From Methanobacteriota archaeon (GTDB taxonomy: Archaea > Thermoplasmatota > Poseidoniia > Poseidoniales > Poseidoniaceae): a DNA stretch of 16,128 nucleotides. Under the pieces are notes generated by a model. It did no database searches, was not told where the DNA came from, and worked only from the letters and a program-made list of their open reading frames with translations. Numbering within the stretch: the stretch's first letter is position 1; each line of letters opens with the position of its first letter. Position numbers and translations under genes: made by a program. The stretch is from the NCBI GenBank assembly GCA_002726395.1, contig PBTA01000061.1:2295-18422 (forward strand), written 5' to 3'. This document shows, one piece after another, positions 7,853-15,242 of this stretch.

Positions 7853-10645
7853 ATGGCAGGTAGAACAGCGGTCTTTCTTGGAGCAATATTGCTTGCCATG
7901 GTCGCCCTTCCTTTGAGCGCAAGTGCGTACGATAGTGGCGGCATTGAAGCATCAGAGGCCCAAGTAGCCATGATTCCTTCAACAGGACTCTCAGTTGGTG
8001 ACTCAGCAACTTTTTTTCTAACCTTGACCAATACTCAACAAGGTGAAGCAAATAATGTCGGTTATGCATTTTACAAAAACCAAAAAAGCAATAACAACGA
8101 ATTCCTCAGAGACGTAATAGATATTTCAGGTGACACCTCAGAAACGGTAAGTGCTACCTGGGATGGTTTGCTAGAAACTGACGATAAAATCTGGATTTCT
8201 TTCGAATATCCGTATGAGAGCGGCAACGAGGTCTCTTTCTTCGTCGAATTTGATGTCGCAGGATTACCTAATTTACGAATAATCCAAACTGTCCTGACAC
8301 CCTCTACGGATATCTATGCCGGTGATACGGTAGAAATTTCATCGTTAGTGAAAAATACTGGTACTGAGGCTGCCATAGCAAGTCAGCTAGAGGTCGATTT
8401 GCCGGGTTCAATAAGTAATCAAATTATTACTACAACTAGTTTGACACCCGGACAGGAAACTTGGGTCAATACTTCTTTTACCGCACCTGCAACAGGTTCT
8501 TACACGATTTACCTTACTCCCGATTACAATGACCAAGTGACTGAAGCTTCAGAACAAGGCAAAACTGTAGAGCTTGCTATGTTGGTTAAACCTCGTATGG
8601 ATATATATCATGTCGGTGACTTAGACGTGACGCCTAATTCAGGCTCAGTCAATGGTCCCTGGTTTGTTAACGGAACAATCGGTAGAACCGGAGACAGCGG
8701 CACTACAGCAGTCACTATGTGGCTTGAAATTGCCCACTTGGACGGGATGATAGTTTCCCCACCATTCACCGTTTCACTAACTGGTGCCACTGATACTCAA
8801 AAATCTTGGTCAAATAGTTTTGATGATAATTTAGTTGGCGCTCTAGCGCCTGGTAGTTATCAGATTACCGCAGTAATTGACCCATTTAGTGATGGTGAGT
8901 TTACTCAAGAAGATACTACCAACGATAGAGTTTCATCTAATATGGTTATCTTGGAATCACCAGATGTACTGGTCGATTCAACAGCTCTACCCTCTACACC
9001 AGTAGTGCAAGCAGGTAACAAGGTGACTTGGGGCGTTACTGTGACAAACTTAGGCGGAGTAACAGTTAGTGGTAATCTAGCATACACCTTTGAAGGGGTA
9101 TCGGCTAATTCTGAGGTGATCATATTGAACGCTGGTCAGTCACTATACTGGACTAAAGAGTTGTCAACCGGTGCAGGCTCTCATACAGCAGAATTTGTCG
9201 CACAATGGACGCCAGCAGGCGACTCACTAGACAGAGATTTAACCAATAATATTGCTAGTAATTCTATTTCAGTCGAGTCAAAACTTGTCCTAAATTGGGC
9301 TGGCTCATCGCTGAGAATCCTCGATTTAAACCGAGAGCCAGTGGAATTGCCACTAGATGAAGGTGATGAGTACATCTTTGCAATAAATTTGACCAGTCAA
9401 GAATTGGGTTCTTTGACCATTGATTGTTATGATGCAAACTCAAACATACTAATTGTTACACTGCCGGTAAATGTTACAGAAATAAGTCAAAAGGTATCCC
9501 TGGAATGCCAATTTACTGCCTCCTCTCCATCAACAACCATACAAATGACGCCTTCAGACCCTGCAGTTACCAGTACTTACACCCGCAAACTATCTACCAC
9601 TTCCGCTGCGTCTGATTCGGTTGATAGTGAAAGTTCTGGTATGGGGACTGCAGCATTAATCGGTCTTGCAGTTGTTGCATTAATAGTCATCTTTGGGCTT
9701 GCTATGTGGTTAACTAGGGAGTCAGACGAAGAAGTAGAACGAGATATTTTTGAATACTGTCCTGCCTGTGATGGAGAATTAGAGGGTGACGAAAATCGCT
9801 GTCCTCATTGCAGCTTCAATCTGGCAAAGGCGAGAAAACAATTCCACTCATGCAAAGAGTGTGGCGAGTCAGTACCAGATTTGATGGATAATTGCCCATA
9901 TTGTGGTTCTGAACAAGATGTTTCCTCGTTCTTTGAACAACGGCAACGCCGAGAAAGAACAGTTGTAGCCAAAGAAGAGGTTGCATTACCTGAAGTTGAT
10001 GATGATGAAGTTGTAACAGGGGCGGAAGACTTTGACGAGACGGTGAAAGAATTCGGCTATGATGAAGAGCAATTTGGCGATCATTGGGATGAGAACATCG
10101 CCACAGCAGAGGCAGAAATTGCTGAAATTGAGCAATTGTATGAGGCCGAAGAAGTTTCCACTGAAGGACTTACTCCTGAAGAGATTGAAGAATTAGACTC
10201 ACAGGTAACCACTCGCCTAAAGGGGCTCAAAGAGATGAGCTCAGGAGTACAAGACCTTGATGAAATGCTTGCAGCCAAAGGTGAATTAGTTTCTCACAAA
10301 GACGATGGTGCAGATTTATCTGCTAGTGATGCAGAAATAAGAGGTAGAATCTTTGAATTAACCGGCGAAGATGGAGTCATGCCTGGTGATGAAGTTCATA
10401 TTGGGCTTGGAATTTCAGATTCTTCGTTGGCAGGAAATGAGATCGAAGAGACAAATTCCGACTTTACTTTCGAGGAGGATGACGTTCCTATTGCCAAGGT
10501 TGAGCAGACTGATGAATTACAACCAGGAAGACAAAAACCGAAGCGACGTAGTTCAACAAAGAAGACTGCTGAATGCGGTTCTTGTGGTGCTGAAATACCA
10601 ATCATGGCAAAGGAGTGCCCGGTCTGTGGCGCTGAATTTGAGTGA
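7853..10645 (+). CDS. Single-pass receptor-like protein: CARDB ectodomains, cytoplasmic zinc ribbons
   Basis: No specific function is recognised. The 930-residue product starts with a clear signal peptide (about 1-25, ending LPLSASA). The outside part has beta-sandwich domains at about 28-136, 139-247 (CARDB-like, VEISSLVKNTGTEAA), 250-366 and 369-476 (CARDB-like, VTWGVTVTNLGG, ending RDLTNNIASNS), plus a further domain to about 580. A Ser/Thr-rich stretch leads to one membrane helix at about 598-620. The cytoplasmic part has two zinc ribbons (C636/C639 with C650/C653; C667/C670 with C681/C684). A long acidic, probably partly coiled region (about 700-890) follows, then a basic PKRRSSTKK linker and a third zinc ribbon (C908/C911 with C922/C925). 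An in-frame TAA lies four bases before the ATG, fixing the start. A signalling or protein-docking role at the membrane is plausible. Confidence 0.88.
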   Translation: MAGRTAVFLGAILLAMVALPLSASAYDSGGIEASEAQVAMIPSTGLSVGDSATFFLTLTNTQQGEANNVGYAFYKNQKSNNNEFLRDVIDISGDTSETVSATWDGLLETDDKIWISFEYPYESGNEVSFFVEFDVAGLPNLRIIQTVLTPSTDIYAGDTVEISSLVKNTGTEAAIASQLEVDLPGSISNQIITTTSLTPGQETWVNTSFTAPATGSYTIYLTPDYNDQVTEASEQGKTVELAMLVKPRMDIYHVGDLDVTPNSGSVNGPWFVNGTIGRTGDSGTTAVTMWLEIAHLDGMIVSPPFTVSLTGATDTQKSWSNSFDDNLVGALAPGSYQITAVIDPFSDGEFTQEDTTNDRVSSNMVILESPDVLVDSTALPSTPVVQAGNKVTWGVTVTNLGGVTVSGNLAYTFEGVSANSEVIILNAGQSLYWTKELSTGAGSHTAEFVAQWTPAGDSLDRDLTNNIASNSISVESKLVLNWAGSSLRILDLNREPVELPLDEGDEYIFAINLTSQELGSLTIDCYDANSNILIVTLPVNVTEISQKVSLECQFTASSPSTTIQMTPSDPAVTSTYTRKLSTTSAASDSVDSESSGMGTAALIGLAVVALIVIFGLAMWLTRESDEEVERDIFEYCPACDGELEGDENRCPHCSFNLAKARKQFHSCKECGESVPDLMDNCPYCGSEQDVSSFFEQRQRRERTVVAKEEVALPEVDDDEVVTGAEDFDETVKEFGYDEEQFGDHWDENIATAEAEIAEIEQLYEAEEVSTEGLTPEEIEELDSQVTTRLKGLKEMSSGVQDLDEMLAAKGELVSHKDDGADLSASDAEIRGRIFELTGEDGVMPGDEVHIGLGISDSSLAGNEIEETNSDFTFEEDDVPIAKVEQTDELQPGRQKPKRRSSTKKTAECGSCGAEIPIMAKECPVCGAEFE

Positions 10646-10740
10646 TGTCCGTCGGCTTTCATAGGGTTCGTCATCGCGTTGGCTCGGCCACCGTGTGCGT
10701 CATCCGGACGCTTGCCGATTGATTTGTACACTTCAAACAC
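10646..10740. other. GC-rich, CpG-rich intergenic spacer
   Basis: Bases 10651-10720 contain 43 G or C in 70, well above the flanking DNA, and include many CG dinucleotides. CGTCATC occurs twice (10669 and 10698, 29 bases apart). GTCCG at 10648 can pair with CGGAC at 10705, and alternatively GTCGGC at 10651 can pair with GCCGAT at 10714. No convincing protein is encoded on either strand. It could be a structured non-coding RNA, a 3' untranslated structure of the upstream gene, or a regulatory site. Confidence 0.3.
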
Positions 10741-10753
10741 ACGCTCGATTAAT

Positions 10754-10767
10754 CACTTATTTGATAA
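10754..10767 (+). promoter_or_regulatory. Possible TATA box for the lipoprotein gene
   Basis: CACTTATTTGATAA lies about 30 bases before the ATG at 10790, at the edge of the GC-rich spacer. The position suits an archaeal TATA box giving a leaderless or very short leader transcript. The sequence match is only approximate. Confidence 0.3.
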
Positions 10768-10789
10768 CCAAGTTGTCTATCGCAGAGGC

Positions 10790-11350
10790 ATGAGGAGATA
10801 CAGTCTTGCAGTGTTCCTCATATCGACGTTTATGTTGTCAAGCCTTTCTGGTTGCCTTGGCTTGCTACAAGCAAGAGAAACCATCGAAGGAATGAGAGAC
10901 CCTGTTAGGGAAGTATCTTATCCAGATAAAGTTGACATGACTCATACTTTTACCACTATTTCAATTCAACCTTATTCTAATTTTACTTCCTTTCCAATAG
11001 ACGATGCTGTTGAAAGAATCGAGATATACTTCAAAGTAACAATGAGTGGCTCAGATCAAGTTTCCTGTTTTGACCAAGCGCTAAGCAGTGAATTGAGGTA
11101 TGTTCGAGCAGAAGTGACTGCCCCGTCAGGCACAGTAATTTGGTCACAGGACGTTTGCCAAGACGTAACTCCTACCGTCGACAATTTTGAACCCGATCCA
11201 GTGTTTGAATTTGGTGATTGGGACTTAAATGTGGAGTCTAGAGGTTGGGGTGAAACAACTATTGGAGCCTTGCAAGACAATTTTATCATTGTCATAACGA
11301 TACACAGGGTATGTCAACAATACCCTCTTGAGTCGCCATGCGATGAGTGA
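10790..11350 (+). CDS. Small predicted lipoprotein, unknown function
   Basis: The family is not recognised. The 186-residue product has a basic start (MRRYS), a hydrophobic run and a lipobox LSGC at 19-22, so Cys22 is probably lipid-modified and the protein sits on the outer face of the membrane. The rest is predicted beta-rich (TFTTISIQPY, RIEIYFKVTM, NFIIVITIH). It carries four more cysteines (93, 123, 175, 184) that could form two disulfides. The segment FGDWDLNVESRGWGETT resembles the last strands of a jelly-roll or C2-like sandwich, which is a weak impression. A longer reading from TTG 10679 is possible but would put 37 implausible residues before the signal sequence. Its TGA abuts the stop codon of the convergent nuclease gene with no base between. 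Confidence 0.75.
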   Translation: MRRYSLAVFLISTFMLSSLSGCLGLLQARETIEGMRDPVREVSYPDKVDMTHTFTTISIQPYSNFTSFPIDDAVERIEIYFKVTMSGSDQVSCFDQALSSELRYVRAEVTAPSGTVIWSQDVCQDVTPTVDNFEPDPVFEFGDWDLNVESRGWGETTIGALQDNFIIVITIHRVCQQYPLESPCDE

Positions 11351-12550
11351 TTATACCGCTAGAGATTCATTACAAGCATACTTTCTAGAGCAATTTTGAC
11401 ATTTACCAATTCGGTCATGGTTGCGCTTGGCACCACCAAATACCATCAGTCGTTGTATTTCTTTGACCTCATCAAATAACTCTTCTTTGGTATTTTCATC
11501 CCATACAACCTGGTGGATATCCTCATTTCCGTACCTCAAGATACCGTAAGGAGTGGTTCTTTTGGTATTGATTTCAACTAGGTGGATATATGCCAACACC
11601 TGTCTTTTATGCGATGAATGTGGACGCTTTGGAACTCGACCAGTCTTTTGTTCGATGGGAATAAATTCCCCATCAATAATGACAATTTGATCAGGTCTTC
11701 CTCTAATCCCAGTTACACTATCAATGAGTAAGCCAGCAGACTCTTCGTCATCAGAATATGCTACTTCAGTACCTTCTTTTAGTCCAACATCTTTTCTAGC
11801 TAATTCCGATGCATTTTCCATAATCAATGCGCGCTGCAATTGCCAAGAAGCAGCCAACGTCCATAGCATTGCTAACATGATAAGAATGAATCCGGCTTGT
11901 TTTCTATTATCCGCACCGTTTAGGGCAATCGAATGGATTCCTAGCAAGATAGCCGCAAATAACAAACTTGTCTCAACTTTTCCAGCCTCAAACCAGCCTC
12001 CTTCAAACCCTTCTGGCTCCCACTCAGGTTGGAGAGTTTTGGTTTCTTGAATCAACAGATTTTTCTGTTGTTTTATGGTTACGTCAATGCCAAGCCAACT
12101 ACGCCAGGGAATTGATACTGCAATGATGCCAGCAATCAGTACAGTAAGGCTCCACATCGCAAGGTATTTCGCGACATCTTTAGGATATAATACTACGTCG
12201 TCAATACTCATGAAGGCAATAGAATCAATCACTATGGCTATTATGACAGTAAACCACCATGTCCAAATAATCATATGACGTTTGAATTGGCTTTGTTTGA
12301 TCTTAAACTCAGATACTCTTTCATGTATTTTTGCATGCTTTGCTTTGCCAGAATTAATTGCATCACCCTGCCCAGAATTACCTTTTTTGGCTAACTCCCA
12401 AGACAATGGGCAATAGGTGTGGCGTTCAATGTCACTAGCACTTACTTTTGGCAAATTGTTGTTGACGTCTCGCCAGAATCCATCTTTACTTTTTTTGGCT
12501 GTTGAGGGGTCGAATTGTGAGCCTGTGCCGTGGTTAGTCACATCCCCCAT
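11351..12550 (-). CDS. Cas4-like PD-(D/E)XK nuclease with four inserted membrane helices
   Basis: The 399-residue protein has the parts of a Cas4/RecB-family iron-sulfur nuclease. Cys47 lies in DIERHTYCPLSWEL. A motif-I-like GKAKHAKIHERV (His72/His76) follows. Asp287 lies in GRPDQI, Glu300 and Lys302 in IPIEQKTG, and Gln317/Tyr321 in HKRQVLAYIHLVE. The C-terminal cysteines 384, 387 and 393 (CQNCSRKYAC) would complete a 4Fe-4S cluster with Cys47. Between motif I and the catalytic Asp, about residues 92-240 contain two pairs of hydrophobic helices (about 92-113, 129-148, 192-210, 218-237). These separate the first cysteine and histidine from the active-site core. Such an insertion is not part of standard Cas4, which is about 200 residues. 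There is no cas1, cas2 or CRISPR array nearby, so a CRISPR role is unsupported; a membrane-tethered DNA-processing or defence role is inferred. The start could also be GTG 12541. Confidence 0.8.
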   Translation of the reverse strand: MGDVTNHGTGSQFDPSTAKKSKDGFWRDVNNNLPKVSASDIERHTYCPLSWELAKKGNSGQGDAINSGKAKHAKIHERVSEFKIKQSQFKRHMIIWTWWFTVIIAIVIDSIAFMSIDDVVLYPKDVAKYLAMWSLTVLIAGIIAVSIPWRSWLGIDVTIKQQKNLLIQETKTLQPEWEPEGFEGGWFEAGKVETSLLFAAILLGIHSIALNGADNRKQAGFILIMLAMLWTLAASWQLQRALIMENASELARKDVGLKEGTEVAYSDDEESAGLLIDSVTGIRGRPDQIVIIDGEFIPIEQKTGRVPKRPHSSHKRQVLAYIHLVEINTKRTTPYGILRYGNEDIHQVVWDENTKEELFDEVKEIQRLMVFGGAKRNHDRIGKCQNCSRKYACNESLAV

Positions 12551-12652
12551 ATTAGTGCGTTTGATGTCTTGAGTCTTCTAATCTTCGCCAATTTGTTTCA
12601 CAATTTTTTACTCAAAATGTGATTTGTCGAAATCTATCATGTTGCGAAGCGG

Positions 12653-12660
12653 TTTAATAT
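12653..12660 (+). promoter_or_regulatory. Probable TATA box for rpsB
   Basis: TTTAATAT lies 42-35 bases before the rpsB ATG. Transcription about 25 bases downstream would leave a short leader that still includes the GAGGT ribosome-binding site. It lies in the 144-base divergent gap between the nuclease gene and rpsB; the rest of that gap shows nothing clear apart from an A/T run at 12601-12610. Confidence 0.45.
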
Positions 12661-12683
12661 GGGGGTCAAGTCGGTCGAATGCT

Positions 12684-12688
12684 GAGGT
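12684..12688 (+). promoter_or_regulatory. Ribosome binding site of rpsB
   Basis: GAGGT with a six-base gap precedes the ATG at 12695. This is a conventional Shine-Dalgarno element, unlike the GGGGTGG type before the TTG starts. Confidence 0.5.
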
Positions 12689-12694
12689 CATTTC

Positions 12695-13303
12695 ATGTCT
12701 GAAGAAGCAAGCCTATTGTTACCGTTTGAAACCTATGAAGAAAATGCTGTAAATATTGGTACTCAACAAAAGAGTGCCGATATGGCTAGATTCATTGATA
12801 CTGTAAGAGACGATGGTCTTTATTTATTAGATGTCAACATGACAGACTCCAGAATTAGAACTACCGCAGATTTTTTGAACAAATTCGAAGCACCACGTAT
12901 AATGGTTGTTTCTGCAAGACAATATGGACAAAGACCGGCAAGAAAATTCGCTGAAGCAGTTGGTGCTCACTCTGCGGTTGGAAGATTTATTCCAGGCTCT
13001 CTAACTAACCCTGCTCTACGCTCATATGTCGAGCCAGATATCCTGTTTGTTACCGACCCTGCTGCAGACCAGCAAGCCTTGAAAGAAGCGGTAAACACTG
13101 GTTTGCCAGTTGTGGGGATTGTTGATGCTAATAACAATCTAAGAAATGTTGACATTGCAGTACCGGCCAACAACAAGGGACGTCGTTCTCTAGCACTAAT
13201 TTACTGGTTGTTAGCCAGAGAAGTTCTGAAAGTACGTGGCGAAACCACAGACGAAGACTGGGCAGCAGCACAAGATGTTGAAGACTGGCAATCTACTTTC
13301 TAA
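12695..13303 (+). CDS. rpsB: Small-subunit ribosomal protein S2 (archaeal uS2)
   Basis: uS2 binds the body-head junction of the small ribosomal subunit and is needed for late assembly and mRNA binding. The 202-residue product has the normal archaeal length and the full set of motifs: GLYLLDVNMTDSRIRTTADFL (41-61), IMVVSARQYGQRPARKFAEAVGA, VGRFIPGSLTNP (95-106), EPDILFVTDPAADQQALKEA, LPVVGIVDANN (137-147), DIAVPANNKGRRSLALIYWLLAREVL. It stands alone here, without the rpoK-eno cluster in which many archaea place it, and has its own promoter and ribosome-binding site. The C-terminus ends in a short acidic DEDWAAAQDVEDWQSTF tail. Its stop is 5 bases from that of the convergent permease gene. Confidence 0.97.
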   Translation: MSEEASLLLPFETYEENAVNIGTQQKSADMARFIDTVRDDGLYLLDVNMTDSRIRTTADFLNKFEAPRIMVVSARQYGQRPARKFAEAVGAHSAVGRFIPGSLTNPALRSYVEPDILFVTDPAADQQALKEAVNTGLPVVGIVDANNNLRNVDIAVPANNKGRRSLALIYWLLAREVLKVRGETTDEDWAAAQDVEDWQSTF

Positions 13304-13308
13304 TTGCC

Positions 13309-14058
13309 TCACCAGTAACCTAGATTATTTGTCGCCTCGACAATATACATTACACCACTAGCAACTATGGCAATTAGTATACCAGTACTGATTACCGATT
13401 GCTTCCATTTGGTTAGCCAGCGTTTACCCAAATTGACTCCCAAAATTGCTGATATCACTAAACACGGTATCAAGATAAACTCGTCAAGTATTTCACTTCC
13501 CTCAAACATAATGTAAATCGGAATGCGCGTGAGGTCTACTGCTAGAGCCAAGACACTTGCTGTAGCTGCATAGGCAACCTTGTCTGGTAACCTTTTTTGT
13601 AGAAACATTGCCCTTAGTGCACCTTGATGACCAGTCAAGCCACCAAAGAAACCAGATCCAAATCCACCGATTCGGTCTTCGGTATCTGGTAGCCTAATCT
13701 TTGTCCATTTTTCAGTAACTGATAGAATTGGTAGAATAATTAGTGCTATTCCAATAACTAGCAGCAATGGGTCTGAAGGAATGTAAGAATGCAATACTGC
13801 ACCAATTATTGCGCCGATAATCAACGCCCATCCATAGCGTTTAACTGCCGAAAAATCAACACTTGCCTTCAATAATTTAAATTTCCAAGCATTATGTGCG
13901 CCATGAATAATGGCAACAACAGCGATGGCTTCGTGTGGTGGTAACCAAAATAGTACGACAGGAGTCAGCATAGTTGCTAGACCAAAGCCTGCAGGGACTG
14001 TTAATGCAGCAGCAAGCAAAGTGATTACCATGCTCACTACAATTAACACAAGTTCCAT
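13309..14058 (-). CDS. TauE/SafE-family membrane permease
   Basis: This family (TSUP, formerly DUF81) moves small anions, often sulfite, sulfonates or other organosulfur compounds, across the cytoplasmic membrane; the substrate cannot be told from sequence. The 249-residue protein is a near-complete hydrophobic bundle of about eight helices. It shows the two family repeats: PAGFGLATMLTPVVLFWLPP (22-41) with VVAIIHGAHNAWKF (47-60), and GGFGSGFFGGLTGHQGALRA (131-150) followed by MFLQKRLPDK. The GFFGGLTGHQGALR string is a strong match to one TSUP subfamily. The length is normal. A TATA-like CTATTTAGA on the minus strand, about 37 bases before the ATG, could be its promoter. Confidence 0.88.
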   Translation of the reverse strand: MELVLIVVSMVITLLAAALTVPAGFGLATMLTPVVLFWLPPHEAIAVVAIIHGAHNAWKFKLLKASVDFSAVKRYGWALIIGAIIGAVLHSYIPSDPLLLVIGIALIILPILSVTEKWTKIRLPDTEDRIGGFGSGFFGGLTGHQGALRAMFLQKRLPDKVAYAATASVLALAVDLTRIPIYIMFEGSEILDEFILIPCLVISAILGVNLGKRWLTKWKQSVISTGILIAIVASGVMYIVEATNNLGYW

Positions 14059-14125
14059 GAACTATTCAACATCAGGCAATGAATAAATCTGTCTAAATAG
14101 AAAGCCGTGTTTTATCTGTTATATT

Positions 14126-14138
14126 GCTTAAATATAGC
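14126..14138. promoter_or_regulatory. Near-palindromic TATA-like element, probable promoter of the KAS III operon
   Basis: GCTTAAATATAGC lies in the 128-base gap between the divergent permease and ketoacyl synthase genes. It contains TTAAATATAG, a good archaeal TATA match, and its ends (GCT/AGC) are inverted. A start about 25 bases downstream would lie near 14158-14162 and leave a leader of about 25 bases before ATG 14187. The inverted ends may reflect bidirectional use or a small regulator site. Confidence 0.45.
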
Positions 14139-14186
14139 AAAAATTGTAGTACATATGTCGGTTGAACCTTTTTCTATTAGAATACG

Positions 14187-15242
14187 ATGCCAAGTGATAT
14201 GTTAGGGGGTGAAAATCACGCCCAAATGCTGTCCTTTGCTGGTTTCCTACCGGAAACAAAAGTAGCGACAACATCATTTGCATCACCAAGTGACTTGCCG
14301 CGTTCCCTAGATTTTGTTCGATTAACCGGAATCTTAGCACATCGTGAAGTATCAAACGGTCAAGGAAGTTTTGAATTAGCCGTAGGGGCGGCTAAAAAGG
14401 CTCTTTCAAGGACTGATATAGAGCCGAGTGATATTGATTTGGTGATTAATTGTTCAGTTAGTAAGATGGACGGTAACCTTAGTCAGCACTTATCACCAAG
14501 TTTCGCTACTTTAATTGCTAATGAATTGGAAATTACCAACGCACAAACATTTGATGTTTCCAATGCATGTGCTGGGATGTTAACCGGATTGATGATTGCT
14601 GAATCAAGAATTAACAGTGGTCAATGCAAGTATGCATTGGTTGTATCGGGGGAGCACATTACTCCTATTATTGAGGAAGCCAAGAGAAGGAATTTGTATC
14701 TTCACCCGCGAGCAATTGCCTCACTTACGGTTGGTGACGGGGCAGCAGCGTATATTCTTGGGCCATCCAAGGAAGCCGGAAGAATAAGATTTAGTGAACC
14801 ATTTACTATGGCACAATACAACAGGCATTGTATTGGACAAGCTTGTAAATCACATGCAGGTCCGCAAATGAGAACTAGAGCTAAGGATTTGCAAAACGGT
14901 ATTATCGATAATTTAGGGGATTTTCTTAAGAGGTCAATTGATTATATGGAACTCAAGTGGGATGAAATAGATCACACTTATTCTCACCCAACAACTCCCA
15001 AGGCAGTCAAAAAAGGCGCAAAAGTAGCGGTTGAAATGATGGGAGAAATCAATTTCTTGCACAACAATAGCGCGGAAACTGCTAACACTGCATCGACTAC
15101 CCACGGTGTTCAACTCGAAATCTCTCAAAATACCGGCTATCTAAAGTCAGACCAGACAGCATTGTTGGTATCATTTGGTTCAGGTCTTGCAATCTTAGCC
15201 GTGCATTTTAAACTACCAACGGGGGTGGAAAATTGGTCGTAA
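14187..15242 (+). CDS. 3-oxoacyl-ACP synthase III-like (KAS III/FabH-fold) condensing enzyme
   Basis: This thiolase-superfamily enzyme would join an acyl group held on its cysteine to a second acyl thioester. The 351-residue product has a complete catalytic set: Cys128 in FDVSNACAGM, His267 in HTYSHPTT and Asn300 in ANTASTTHG. The glycine-rich GDGAAAYILG (183-192) and C-terminal VSFGSGLAILAVHF (328-341) are also typical. Length is normal for KAS III. Archaea generally lack bacterial fatty acid synthesis, so the substrate is more likely an unusual acyl or polyketide-type chain, or an acyltransfer reaction; HMG-CoA synthase is less likely. It opens an operon with the thiolase-fold gene overlapping its end by 10 bases. 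Start choices are ATG 14187, 14199 or 14226; homology to FabH begins near the last (MLSFAGFLPETKV). Confidence 0.88.
   Translation: MPSDMLGGENHAQMLSFAGFLPETKVATTSFASPSDLPRSLDFVRLTGILAHREVSNGQGSFELAVGAAKKALSRTDIEPSDIDLVINCSVSKMDGNLSQHLSPSFATLIANELEITNAQTFDVSNACAGMLTGLMIAESRINSGQCKYALVVSGEHITPIIEEAKRRNLYLHPRAIASLTVGDGAAAYILGPSKEAGRIRFSEPFTMAQYNRHCIGQACKSHAGPQMRTRAKDLQNGIIDNLGDFLKRSIDYMELKWDEIDHTYSHPTTPKAVKKGAKVAVEMMGEINFLHNNSAETANTASTTHGVQLEISQNTGYLKSDQTALLVSFGSGLAILAVHFKLPTGVENWS
15221..15228 (+). promoter_or_regulatory. Ribosome binding site of the truncated thiolase-fold gene
   Basis: GGGGGTGG lies four bases before TTG 15233, inside the end of the preceding gene. It matches the elements before nuoM and rio1 and favours the TTG over the in-frame ATG at 15242. 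Confidence 0.55.

Noticed and set aside
10646..10720. tRNA gene in the GC-rich spacer
   Set aside because: GGGTTCG resembles part of a T arm, but no acceptor stem, anticodon arm or full cloverleaf can be formed.
10396..10740. Minus-strand open frame of 114 residues spanning the GC-rich spacer
   Set aside because: Two thirds lie antisense to the third zinc ribbon and acidic region of the 930-residue protein; it uses a GTG start without a ribosome-binding site and no family is recognisable. The spacer part alone is kept as a possible RNA.
10679..10789. N-terminal extension of the lipoprotein gene from TTG
   Set aside because: It would put 37 non-hydrophobic residues before a clear lipoprotein signal peptide that starts at ATG 10790.
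11351..12550. Interpretation of the nuclease as a CRISPR Cas4 adaptation protein
   Set aside because: There are no repeat-spacer arrays and no cas1 or cas2 in the window, and the membrane insertion is unlike CRISPR-associated Cas4.
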